Of a stretch of DNA of 64,000 bases, positions 36,304 through 44,399 are shown in pieces (position 1 is the stretch's first letter; every line of letters begins with the position of its first letter). The notes beneath the pieces are model-generated. The model was not told the DNA's origin. It worked only from the letters and a program-made list of their open reading frames with translations, and ran no database searches. The position numbers were made by a program, and so were the translations under genes. The stretch is from CAZKAP01 sp964552195. GTDB lineage: Bacteria > Bacteroidota > Bacteroidia > Flavobacteriales > Flavobacteriaceae. The stretch covers positions 1 to 64,000 of the forward strand of contig CAZKFM010000006.1 of assembly GCA_964552195.1 (NCBI GenBank). The letters run 5' to 3'.

Positions 36304-37421
36304 ATTTTGTTCTGATTCCGGATAAATTCAAGGGTTCGCTTACCGCCAATGAGGTTATGATGGCCATGGAAAACGGGATCCGCGATGTCCTTCCGGAGGC
36401 TGGTGTTACGGGATTCCTGGTATCTGATGGCGGAGATGGATTCCTGGATTCTGTGCTCAGATACACCGAAGCCAGGGAGTATAGCGTACAGACGGTGGAC
36501 CCCCTGGGGCGAAGTCTTACGGCGCCCATAGCCTGGAATCCCGCGACACTAACGGCCTATGTGGAACTGGCCCGGGCAAGCGGTCTTGAGCTACTGGAAA
36601 AAGAGGAGCGTAATCCGCTCATGACCTCCACCCTGGGAACCGGCAGGCAGATCCAATCTGCCCTGGAATTAGGGGCCAGGACCATATGCGTGGGGCTTGG
36701 GGGCAGCGCCACGAACGATGGCGGCTGCGGCATGGCCCATGCCCTTGGATGGCGCTTTCTGGACGCAGAGGGGGTGCCCCTGGATCCCATAGGTCTTAAT
36801 CTGGAAAAAATTGCCAAAATCCAGGCTCCGGACTCCGATATCCAGGTGAAAATCACAGCCGTAAACGACGTGGTCAATCCCTTGATCGGACCTCAGGGTG
36901 CAGCGCATGTTTATGCCGCTCAAAAAGGAGCTAGCCCACATGCCATAGAACTTTTGGATCGGGGTCTCCACCATTTAGACCTCGTCTGGTCCCAGACCAC
37001 GGGCCATTCCTATGCCAGGGTTCCCGGCGCCGGTGCAGCAGGAGGTGCGGCCTATGGACTCAAAGCTTTCTTAAAGGCCGAATTCATTTCTGGCACCGAA
37101 TTCATTCTGAACATGTCAGGCGCTTACGACTATCTAAAGACACACCCCTGCGACCTGATATTGACCGGAGAAGGCCGTATCGATGAACAGTCTGCCCAGG
37201 GAAAACTCATCAGTGGAGTACTGCATCTGGGACGGCAATATGGCATTCCTGTTACGGCCTTCTGCGGCATTTTGGAAATGGATGACTCAGCACGAACCAA
37301 CCTTCCTTTCGATGCCATCTTCGAAATTCGGGACCCTGATAAAACGCTCTCCCAAAACATGAATGACGCCGCCAGTCTTCTGCGCTCCCGTGTCGCAGGG
37401 ATGGTGGCCTCAATGAAGTAG
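36300..37421 (+). CDS. Glycerate kinase (GlxK/GarK type)
   Basis: The 373-aa protein starts VLIPDKFKGSLTANEV, with FLVSDGGDGFLDSV (about 42), GLGGSATNDGGCGMAHALG (about 128) and DLILTGEGRIDEQSAQGK (about 282). These are the full set of class I glycerate kinase motifs. It phosphorylates D-glycerate to 2-phosphoglycerate (some members to 3-phosphoglycerate) using ATP. Its start overlaps the phosphorylase stop (ATGA at 36300-36303), indicating translational coupling and a shared pathway: glycerate released by phosphorolysis enters glycolysis. The last gene of the operon, it ends 5 bases from a convergent gene. Confidence 0.9.
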   Translation: MNFVLIPDKFKGSLTANEVMMAMENGIRDVLPEAGVTGFLVSDGGDGFLDSVLRYTEAREYSVQTVDPLGRSLTAPIAWNPATLTAYVELARASGLELLEKEERNPLMTSTLGTGRQIQSALELGARTICVGLGGSATNDGGCGMAHALGWRFLDAEGVPLDPIGLNLEKIAKIQAPDSDIQVKITAVNDVVNPLIGPQGAAHVYAAQKGASPHAIELLDRGLHHLDLVWSQTTGHSYARVPGAGAAGGAAYGLKAFLKAEFISGTEFILNMSGAYDYLKTHPCDLILTGEGRIDEQSAQGKLISGVLHLGRQYGIPVTAFCGILEMDDSARTNLPFDAIFEIRDPDKTLSQNMNDAASLLRSRVAGMVASMK

Positions 37422-37426
37422 CCTGT

Positions 37427-38050
37427 TTAGAGCCCGAGTTCTTTCTTGCGCTCCCTGATCAGGGCCGGTATGTCGATCCTCTCCCCTTCTGCTATAGACT
37501 CATCCACTGCGAAAAGCAGGTACTTCTTTCCCTTAATGCGAAAGTAGATTTCCTGTCCCGGCTCCAGGCTAACACCGCTCGAAGACTTCGGAGACAGATT
37601 GGGGTTCATAACATTCGGAATAATAAGGGGTACCGACTTCAATGACGAATTGTACAGGGTAAATGAAATCGCCTTATTGTCCCCTGGCTGACGGGCTTCC
37701 TGTTCCAACACGGGGCTCACGTCTATGCGTATACTGGCCGATCGGGAAGAACTGTTTCCTACGAGCAAATACCCGCCGGGGACAACAGTCAGGGTGGCCT
37801 GGCCTCCTGCCGCTAGCCCAAATCCACTGATGAAGGAGTCATCTTCTTTACGGAGAACCTTGATATTTAGCTCTTCACGGCTATCCCCTCTTAATTCGAC
37901 CCGGAATGCGTCGTAATCCGGATAATCCAATATGGCTTTTTGGCCGGGTGGCAACTGCAATTCAGCCCTCTGGGCAAAACTCATTCCACCCGACATCAGA
38001 GCTACAAAGGCCAGGAATAATCCGCGAAAATTCAGGATATATCTTTCCAT
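37427..38050 (-). CDS. Exported protein of unknown function (207 aa)
   Basis: I do not recognise the family. A signal peptide ends in GMSFAQ. The mature part is beta-rich with two similar halves: residues about 30-115 (FRVELRGDSREELNIKVLR, GGYLLVGNSSSRSASIRIDV) and about 118-185 (GQEIYFRIKGKKYLLFAVDES). It ends with a charged helix RIDIPALIRERKKELGL. It is probably periplasmic. It lies convergent to the glycerate kinase gene and downstream of the GH3 terminator, so it is likely expressed alone. Confidence 0.65.
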   Translation of the reverse strand: MERYILNFRGLFLAFVALMSGGMSFAQRAELQLPPGQKAILDYPDYDAFRVELRGDSREELNIKVLRKEDDSFISGFGLAAGGQATLTVVPGGYLLVGNSSSRSASIRIDVSPVLEQEARQPGDNKAISFTLYNSSLKSVPLIIPNVMNPNLSPKSSSGVSLEPGQEIYFRIKGKKYLLFAVDESIAEGERIDIPALIRERKKELGL

Positions 38051-38120
38051 ATGAAGTTTTCTTTAGAGGAGAAGACGCCTTTCGCTTTGTTACAGTGAAT
38101 AGACTTTTTTTAAATAAAAA

Positions 38121-38139
38121 CCCTCCGACAGGCGGAGGG
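38121..38139 (-). terminator. Intrinsic terminator of the GH3 gene
   Basis: CCCTCCG and CGGAGGG form a 7-bp stem with a 5-base loop. On the minus strand it is followed by TTTTTATTTAAAAAAAG. It lies 30 bases after the GH3 stop. Confidence 0.8.
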
Positions 38140-38169
38140 CATATAGTTTAATATTCCCCTGAACTACAG

Positions 38170-40161
38170 TTACGGTTCCTCCTCTGCGATTCGATAATTC
38201 TCCAGACCGGCTCCGAAGGGATAAAGCGGATTCTCAAGATCGAAAGGAACATCTTCTTTCTGATACTCGACCGATGTCCAGTCTCTGGGCAGGGTAAAGG
38301 GCAACTTACCTTCAGGCAATCGATTACCAAAAAGTACATCGGCAATGACCTCATCTGAGGCCCCGAACACTCCTACCGTCGCACGAGCAACCTCGTCAAT
38401 CTCGGTAATGATCGCAGGACGCTCGAGGTCAATGACAAATACAGTAGGCTTAATGGCTGCCAGGTCCATGAGTTCAGCCACCTCATCCTTGGTAAAATAC
38501 AACCGTCCCTGATGAAAGAATCGTTCCACTACCGTTTTGTTTCTGGGCTCATAAGGACTCTTCCTGTAAGCAACGATCACATCGGCATCCTCCGGGTTCG
38601 ACACCACCTGGCCGAACTTTCCGAAGGCGGAAGAGTCATCCATGCCGTCTATGTATACGCGCATGTCTTTCCTCAAAGGCAGAATTTGGTTGTTTTTGAG
38701 GACCACGGTGGATTTCGCCTGTGCCTGTTTTCCCTTCTCGGTAAACAAATCCTGAGCAGCGATGGCATCGGCCTTGCTGTCATCCACATAGGGATTGTCG
38801 AATAGCCCCAGGCGGAATTTATCCCTGAGTATCCTTCTGACCGACAGGTTGATGCGTTTTTCCGACACTTCCCCCGACTTGACCAGTTCTACGATCACCC
38901 CGGGTATAGACTCGCCTCCGAACTGATCGCATCCGGCATCTAGCACTTTCTTTACCCGCTCAGGTACGGTCAGGTCCTCTACCCCCCAAGCCCGGCCTTT
39001 TCCGATCCAACTGTCCGTTATCAGGTTCCAGTCCGTGCATACCACACCGTCAAAACCCAGAGAATCCCGAAGGAAACCCTGTATCATCTCGCGATTGAAT
39101 CCAAAGCCCACATCCTCCGAGGTCTGTCCCACGGGTATGCCGTAATAGGGCATAATCTGGGCAGTGCCCGCGGGTAAAGCCCCTTCCGTAAAGGGGCGAA
39201 CATGATAATCGAAATTATCGCCAGGATATACCTGTTCCCTGCCATAGGGAAAATGGGCATCTTCTCCATCCTTCTGAGGACCGCCTCCCGAAAAGTGCTT
39301 ACTCATGCAGGCAATGCTGGCAGGTCCCAGAGAATCGCCCTGAAAACCGCGTATATAGGCGCGGGTTAAGGCAGCGGTCAGGTCGGCATCCTCACCGAAA
39401 GTTGCGTTGATTCGACCCCATCGCGGCTCCGTAGCCAAATCCGCCGTAGGGTGAAGGGCCAGCCGGAATCCCGTTGCCTGGTATTCGGTTCGGGCAATCC
39501 CGGCAAATTCTTCGACCAGTACGGAATCGCGAGTAGCTGCCAGTCCTAGTGGGGTAGGCCACTGGGAGAAGAAGGGAGTAAATACAGCGGCTCCGGGATT
39601 ATTTCGGGAGCCATGACGGGGGTCCGTCGCCAGCGTAATGGGAATCCCCAGCCGGGTTCGCTCGGCCCATTTCTGAATGGTGTTATGGTACCGGGCCATG
39701 GCTCCGGCACTCTCTGGTGCGTTCAGAACGTTAAAACTGCTCAGCCCTTTTTTAGCAATCAGTTCGGAATTGGTCGGCAAAAGTATCGACATAAAGAGGT
39801 TCATCATGTCGGTTCCGTAGAGGGGAGTCTCTATGGGTTCTCCCTCAGGGGTCGATGCGATCATGGCAACAAACATGGTGGAAGCCTTCTCCTCTAAAGT
39901 CATCTGGGAAAGCAGGTCGTCCACCCGATCTTCGATGGCAGCCCGGGGGTTCTCATAGGTATCCAGTTTACCGTTTTTGTTGAGGTCGCGGAATCGGATG
40001 CCTCCTTCCTCAAGCTCGGGAGCCTCTTCTCCCAGGACGGCTAAGTGGTCCTTGGAGGCCTTTAGGGTACTCCAATGGAAAAACACAAGAAGCACAATAA
40101 GTGCCGTGAGAAGGAAAATAATAGAATTGCGGGTTACGATCCACGCACGTCGAACAGCCAT
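38170..40161 (-). CDS. Glycoside hydrolase family 3 enzyme, membrane-anchored or exported
   Basis: The ATG at 40161 (MAVRRAWIV) is preferred over one at 40209. A single hydrophobic segment (about 10-33) acts as anchor or signal. The GH3 N-domain shows LATDPRHGSR (about 162), a KHFSGGGPQKDGEDAHFPYG loop and the nucleophile in GFDGVVCTDW (about 367), followed by the C-domain (TVVLKNNQILPLR). It is probably a beta-glucosidase or related exo-enzyme finishing oligosaccharides from the neighbouring GH16/SusCD locus; the linkage is inferred from context. A terminator follows. Confidence 0.85.
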   Translation of the reverse strand: MAVRRAWIVTRNSIIFLLTALIVLLVFFHWSTLKASKDHLAVLGEEAPELEEGGIRFRDLNKNGKLDTYENPRAAIEDRVDDLLSQMTLEEKASTMFVAMIASTPEGEPIETPLYGTDMMNLFMSILLPTNSELIAKKGLSSFNVLNAPESAGAMARYHNTIQKWAERTRLGIPITLATDPRHGSRNNPGAAVFTPFFSQWPTPLGLAATRDSVLVEEFAGIARTEYQATGFRLALHPTADLATEPRWGRINATFGEDADLTAALTRAYIRGFQGDSLGPASIACMSKHFSGGGPQKDGEDAHFPYGREQVYPGDNFDYHVRPFTEGALPAGTAQIMPYYGIPVGQTSEDVGFGFNREMIQGFLRDSLGFDGVVCTDWNLITDSWIGKGRAWGVEDLTVPERVKKVLDAGCDQFGGESIPGVIVELVKSGEVSEKRINLSVRRILRDKFRLGLFDNPYVDDSKADAIAAQDLFTEKGKQAQAKSTVVLKNNQILPLRKDMRVYIDGMDDSSAFGKFGQVVSNPEDADVIVAYRKSPYEPRNKTVVERFFHQGRLYFTKDEVAELMDLAAIKPTVFVIDLERPAIITEIDEVARATVGVFGASDEVIADVLFGNRLPEGKLPFTLPRDWTSVEYQKEDVPFDLENPLYPFGAGLENYRIAEEEP

Positions 40162-40232
40162 GGCAGACAGGTTTGGTGGTTTACAGGGAGAAATGTACGG
40201 AATATTCACCGTATTCCCTGACCCTGAGACGC

Positions 40233-41465
40233 TCAGCTGTAGGAGGGTACTTCTTCTCGGGAGATGGAGAAAACGAAACGGGATCCACCCGATTCCGATA
40301 CCGGGGAATTCAGATAAATCTCACCGCCCAGCTTGGATACCCATTTACGGACGTGCTGAAGTCCGATACCACGGCTTCGCTGAATAAGCCGGTCGGTCTC
40401 ACCCGTATGCCGGAACAGCTGAAATATTTCATCCTGCTGCTCCCGGCGTATGCCCGGCCCATTATCTGTCACACTGATGGTATAGAATCGTTCGTTAGTG
40501 AGGGCTTCAATTTCTATTACAACCACATCGCTCTGGTTGTACCGGATGGCATTGGCTATGAGATTGAGCAGTATTTGCTCGAAGGTTACCTTATGGGTAT
40601 GTATGTACTCCGTATCGGTAGTAAGGCTTAGATTCAGATTAGGTTCTTCACTGAAAAGTATCTTCAGGTCCTGAACTGCCTTAGCCAGTGAAAAACTCTC
40701 CCGGGCAGGCCCCTTTTGCTTTTCCTTGCGACTGCTGCCCAGCAATAGATCCACCTGCTCTCTGATGGATAGTGCCGAGCTTTTTATCCTTCTGAGCATC
40801 CTGCTAAACTCGGGATTCATGAGCGTTTCGGAAGACTTCTTGTCCAGCAATTCACTCAGAGTAAGAATGTTGTTAATGGGAGACTTGATCTCGTGGGAGG
40901 TCGAATGGGCAAATTCCTCCAGACGGCTGTATTGCAGCTCGAGTTCCTGATTCACCCTCGACCAGTCCAGGTGTTTCTTGCGAAGGTTTATGGCATTCAT
41001 CACCTGATTGGCAATGGTACTAAGGGCCGCTTGCTGATCCCTGTTTAACCGATTCGGCACCGTATCCACCACACACAGCGTACCCAGGGGCAGGTTGCGG
41101 TGGTCCTTGAGAACCACTCCCCCGTAGTATCGGATCCCGGGGGAACCCTTTACCAAGGGATTATCCGAAAATCGATCATCTTCCCAGGTATCCCTGACTT
41201 CAAAGAAATCATTGTCCTCGCATATAGCATGTCCGCAAATCGAGAGCTCCCTCGGTGTCTGGGCAATCTTAGCGCCATATCCCGACTTGAACCATTGACG
41301 TTCCCCGTCAATCAGGGTGATGAGCGAGATGGGCATGCCACAGAGAACAGCGGCGAGTTCGGTGAGTTGGTCGTAGTCTTCTTCAGGCTCGGTATCCAGC
41401 AATCCGAATGAATGGAGATACCTGAGTCGTTCTCGTTCCTGGTTGTGGATGGGTGCTGCTAACAC
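40233..41465 (-). CDS. GAF-domain sensor histidine kinase
   Basis: The 410-aa cytosolic protein has an N-terminal GAF-like domain (about 20-160, AVLCGMPISLITLIDGERQWFKS and LPLGTLCVVDTVPNRL), a dimerisation/phosphoacceptor helix (HSTSHEIKSPINNILTLSELL, His about 192) and a HATPase_c domain (LLNLIANAIRYNQSDVV, VTDNGPGIRREQQDEIFQLF, GIGLQHVRKWVSKLGGEI). It has no transmembrane segment. No response regulator gene is nearby, so the partner is unknown. It sits between a GH3 gene and an alcohol dehydrogenase gene. Confidence 0.9.
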   Translation of the reverse strand: MLAAPIHNQERERLRYLHSFGLLDTEPEEDYDQLTELAAVLCGMPISLITLIDGERQWFKSGYGAKIAQTPRELSICGHAICEDNDFFEVRDTWEDDRFSDNPLVKGSPGIRYYGGVVLKDHRNLPLGTLCVVDTVPNRLNRDQQAALSTIANQVMNAINLRKKHLDWSRVNQELELQYSRLEEFAHSTSHEIKSPINNILTLSELLDKKSSETLMNPEFSRMLRRIKSSALSIREQVDLLLGSSRKEKQKGPARESFSLAKAVQDLKILFSEEPNLNLSLTTDTEYIHTHKVTFEQILLNLIANAIRYNQSDVVVIEIEALTNERFYTISVTDNGPGIRREQQDEIFQLFRHTGETDRLIQRSRGIGLQHVRKWVSKLGGEIYLNSPVSESGGSRFVFSISREEVPSYS

Positions 41466-41558
41466 GGTACTTTCATGCTGGATTTGGAATGCTACTACGC
41501 TTTGACATGAGTGTTAGGGCTCAAAATCAATTGTTTACCATAAAATTAAAAAGAAAAG

Positions 41559-42566
41559 TTACATCTTGAGTACCACGCGATAGCGGGCCTTGCCATCTTC
41601 GAGGTGCTTCATCGCCTCGTTGACCTCTTCCATAGGGAATTCCTCAACGATGGGGTAGATGTCGTGACGGACGCAGAATTCCATCATGCGCGCGGTCAGC
41701 GCCGGACTGCCCAGCGGGCTGCCCCCAACGGATTTCTCGCCTCCGATAAGGCTAAATGCCGGTATCCCCATAGGCTCCAGCACAGCTCCCACCGTATGCA
41801 ATTTTCCCTTGGGCGCCAGTGTAGTCAAGTAGGCATTCCAGTCCAGGGTTACGTTGGTGGTATTGAGTATGAAGTTCAGGCTTCCCTGTATCCGGGCCAG
41901 CTCTTCAGGATCTCGCGAATTAATCACATGATGCGCACCCATATCCAGAATCTGCTGCTTCTTATCCGGATTTGAGCTGAAGGCATATACCTCACAGCCC
42001 CAATATTTCAAAAATTTCAGGGCCATATGTCCCAGTCCTCCGATCCCTATGACTCCAACCTTATCCGTGGGTTGTACACCCGACAAGACTATGGGATTAA
42101 ATACGGTTATGCCTCCGCAAAACAACGGACCGGCCTTGGACAGATCGCAGCCGTCCGGCAGGGGAATCGCCCAGGACCAATGAGATCTTACCGTATCGGC
42201 AAAACCGCCGTGCCTCCCGATTAACGTGGACTCGATGTTATCACAAAGGTTATGTGAACCCTCCATGCACTGCGTACAATGCATACAGGACCCTGAAAAC
42301 CAGCCGAGACCTACTTTATCGCCTACCTTGACATTCTTGGCCTGACTGCCCACAGCTACGACTTCCCCCACGATCTCGTGTCCGGGGACAAAAGGAAACT
42401 GGGTCATACCCCAATCGTTGTTGAGCATGCTTAGATCGGAATGGCAGATTCCGCAATAATGAACCTTGATATCTACGTGTTCGTCTCCGATTTCGGGAAG
42501 TTCGTATTCGAAGGGCTGCAGGCTACCTCCGGGTTCCTGGGCGGCATAGGCGTGTACTCTTGTCAT
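41559..42566 (-). CDS. Zinc-dependent NAD(P) alcohol dehydrogenase (YahK/CAD-like)
   Basis: A 335-aa medium-chain dehydrogenase. It has catalytic zinc ligands in YCGICHSDLSML and VPGHEIVGEVVAVG, the structural zinc set C-x2-C-x2-C-x7-C in CMHCTQCMEGSHNLC (about 92-106) and the cofactor loop GVIGIGGLGHMALKFLKYWG (about 171-190). It reduces aldehydes such as medium-chain or cinnamyl aldehydes in relatives. It lies in the middle of the glycan locus but has no evident link to it. Confidence 0.9.
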   Translation of the reverse strand: MTRVHAYAAQEPGGSLQPFEYELPEIGDEHVDIKVHYCGICHSDLSMLNNDWGMTQFPFVPGHEIVGEVVAVGSQAKNVKVGDKVGLGWFSGSCMHCTQCMEGSHNLCDNIESTLIGRHGGFADTVRSHWSWAIPLPDGCDLSKAGPLFCGGITVFNPIVLSGVQPTDKVGVIGIGGLGHMALKFLKYWGCEVYAFSSNPDKKQQILDMGAHHVINSRDPEELARIQGSLNFILNTTNVTLDWNAYLTTLAPKGKLHTVGAVLEPMGIPAFSLIGGEKSVGGSPLGSPALTARMMEFCVRHDIYPIVEEFPMEEVNEAMKHLEDGKARYRVVLKM

Positions 42567-42615
42567 GGTCAGGTGTTTTGTTTAAAGTTAGGCAGATTTT
42601 TCCCGCCCTGGAGAT

Positions 42616-43425
42616 TTAGTTTTCGTAGACCCGTATATAATCCACAATCAGCTCCTGAGGGAAGATGTTGTCGTCGATTTCAGGTCCGCCCAGATTCCCG
42701 CCGATGGCCATGTTTACGGTGAGGAAATAGGGTTGGGCAAAGGGCCATACGGCTTCCGACTTGTCCCCGGGAATGAAGGTATAGACCGACTGTCCGTCCA
42801 CGAAAAATTCCATCTGCTCCGGTGTCCAGTCCATTTCAAAAATGTGGAACCCCTCTTCGATATCCGGTACCGGGGTAATTTTCTTGTTTGCCGTTTGCAT
42901 CCCATAGCTGTCCTGGGAATGAAGCATGGTGAATACCTGTCCGGGTTCCTTACCCAGGTATTCCACGAAGGAAATCTCCCCGCATTGTGGCCACCCCACC
43001 TCATCGATATTGGAGCCGAGCAACCAGATGGCAGGCCAGACACCCTTCCCCCTCGGCAGGCTTGCCCGCACTTCCATACGCCCGTACTGAAACGCAAATT
43101 TGTCCCGGGTTGTAATCCGCGTCGAAGTATAGGTGGTATCCTCCTTACGAGCCTGTATCACCAGTTTCCCGTCCTCCAGACGGTGATTCACCCGGGTGTA
43201 TAGCTGCGGCTCATTATTTCCCCACTGACAGAGTTCCGGGCAGCCATCTCCCTCCTGAAAACTCCAACTGGACATATCCAGTTCTTTGGCTTCAAACTCC
43301 TCACTCCAGATGAGCTTCCTTTCCTGGGGGCCGCAGGAGGCCAGTCCAATTAAAATCAAAAGGAGAGCCCTGGGGCTCTCCTTTCTTATCCAATGCGTAA
43401 GGTTTGGCACGTCAATGAATTTCAT
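42616..43425 (-). CDS. GH16-family beta-glucanase-like lipoprotein with altered catalytic motif
   Basis: The 269-aa protein has a lipobox (LIGLASC, about residue 31) and the GH16 fold marks SEEFEAKELDMSSW, GRMEVRASLPRGKGVWPAIWLLG, then the catalytic region CGEISFVEYLG (about 149-159) and FAQPYFLTVNMAIGGNLGG near the end. In laminarinases the catalytic motif reads E-I-D-I-x-E; here the Asp is Ser (codon 42970-42972) while both Glu remain. It may be less active or a binder. It closes the SusCD operon and fits a laminarin-type beta-1,3-glucan. An RNA hairpin overlaps the signal-peptide codons. Confidence 0.85.
   Translation of the reverse strand: MKFIDVPNLTHWIRKESPRALLLILIGLASCGPQERKLIWSEEFEAKELDMSSWSFQEGDGCPELCQWGNNEPQLYTRVNHRLEDGKLVIQARKEDTTYTSTRITTRDKFAFQYGRMEVRASLPRGKGVWPAIWLLGSNIDEVGWPQCGEISFVEYLGKEPGQVFTMLHSQDSYGMQTANKKITPVPDIEEGFHIFEMDWTPEQMEFFVDGQSVYTFIPGDKSEAVWPFAQPYFLTVNMAIGGNLGGPEIDDNIFPQELIVDYIRVYEN
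43359..43384 (-). terminator. Terminator-like hairpin inside the GH16 signal-peptide codons
   Basis: On the minus strand, AAAGGAGAGCCC pairs with GGGCTCTCCTTT with almost no loop, followed by TTTTGATTTTAATT. This is a good intrinsic terminator, yet it lies about 40 bases inside the only credible GH16 reading frame start. It may lower GH16 transcription relative to the genes before it (attenuation). Confidence 0.6.
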
Positions 43426-43456
43426 GTCATTTCTATAAGAGCCATGCCTTTATAGG

Positions 43457-43483
43457 CCGGCGTATTTTAGTCTATTCCGCCGG
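43457..43483. repeat. Inverted repeat at the end of the SusE-like gene
   Basis: CCGGCG (43457-43462) and CGCCGG (43478-43483), extended by TATA on both sides with a two-base bulge, overlap the stop codon of the SusE-like gene. It may protect the transcript end or shape expression of GH16. Confidence 0.4.
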
Positions 43484-44386
43484 TATAAAGGTAGAGTACC
43501 AGGCCAGTGGTCCGTCTCCATTAAAGGGCGAACTGATTCCCCGAAGTACTAATCGATCCTCGGTAAGTTCGACGATGCTGTAATTACCTGAGCTCACGGC
43601 GAAGTAACTCGCAAAACTATTGCCCAGGTTCAGGGTAGAACGGGTCTCATCAGGCCCGGGAGGAATGATAGCGAAGTTATCCGAAAAAGTAACCTTATCT
43701 GTCTGGTCCGTAATGTCACGGCATTCATCGACGAACTGTCCGGGAGTAGCATCCGGGAAGAACCGGTTTACCTCGGTCCAGTTGATAAATACCTCGTTGT
43801 TCTCTCCTGGTTCCAGGGTATAGGAATAGTTGTTGTTGTCGTCGTAACTAAACACCAGTACATCATCATACAGACAGTCATTTAACGAATTCGCTCCGGC
43901 ACTGAAGAACTCCGGGAAGTCATTAGTAAGCGGACCAACTCCGAAGTGGCCTCCTTCGTTCTGATTCCATACCCATCGTTTCTCACCGTCTCCAGCGATA
44001 TTCTGCAGAGTTTCCGGATCGATTAAGAGGCGTACATCCAACTCCAGGCCCTCCGTAACGCTGGAACTCAAGCCCCCGGCGTTAAAAGCCAACAAGGTTA
44101 CCGGAGCTGTGTACTCTCCGGAACGCGTATATCGGAACGCAGCGGACTGCCCTGGTGTAAGGACCACAGGAGGACTTCCCGGATTGAAAAGAACATGGAA
44201 GTACAACACGTTAGTCCCCGAGGGAGTGACGGTTACATTCCCGGACTGATCCGAGGCAATCTGTGCGTTTAGTGACAGGTTGGTAGGAACCACCAGATCA
44301 CTGATATCTAAATCGGGCTCCTCCTCCTGACAGGCGTAAAACACCCCCGCCAAAGCGAATAATACCCAGACTAAATGCTTATTCAT
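43472..44386 (-). CDS. SusE/SusF-like surface lipoprotein
   Basis: I start the gene at 44386 (MNKHLVWVLFALAGVFYAC), which gives a lipobox and a 13-base gap after the upstream gene; a frame open to 44461 would overlap it. After the Cys comes a QEEEPDLD acidic linker, probably a surface-export signal for lipoproteins, then a PKD/Ig-like domain of the same kind as those at the start of the upstream protein (SDQSGNVTVTPSGTNVLYFHVLFN). A second domain of about 170 residues (KRWVWNQNEGGHFGVGP...) ends LAWYSTFIPAE. It probably binds glycan on the cell surface. Confidence 0.75.
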   Translation of the reverse strand: MNKHLVWVLFALAGVFYACQEEEPDLDISDLVVPTNLSLNAQIASDQSGNVTVTPSGTNVLYFHVLFNPGSPPVVLTPGQSAAFRYTRSGEYTAPVTLLAFNAGGLSSSVTEGLELDVRLLIDPETLQNIAGDGEKRWVWNQNEGGHFGVGPLTNDFPEFFSAGANSLNDCLYDDVLVFSYDDNNNYSYTLEPGENNEVFINWTEVNRFFPDATPGQFVDECRDITDQTDKVTFSDNFAIIPPGPDETRSTLNLGNSFASYFAVSSGNYSIVELTEDRLVLRGISSPFNGDGPLAWYSTFIPAE

Positions 44387-44399
44387 GATTCTCATCTTT

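Noticed and set aside
41559..42566. Alcohol dehydrogenase as part of the glycan pathway
   Set aside because: It shares strand and position, but no known beta-glucan step uses it.
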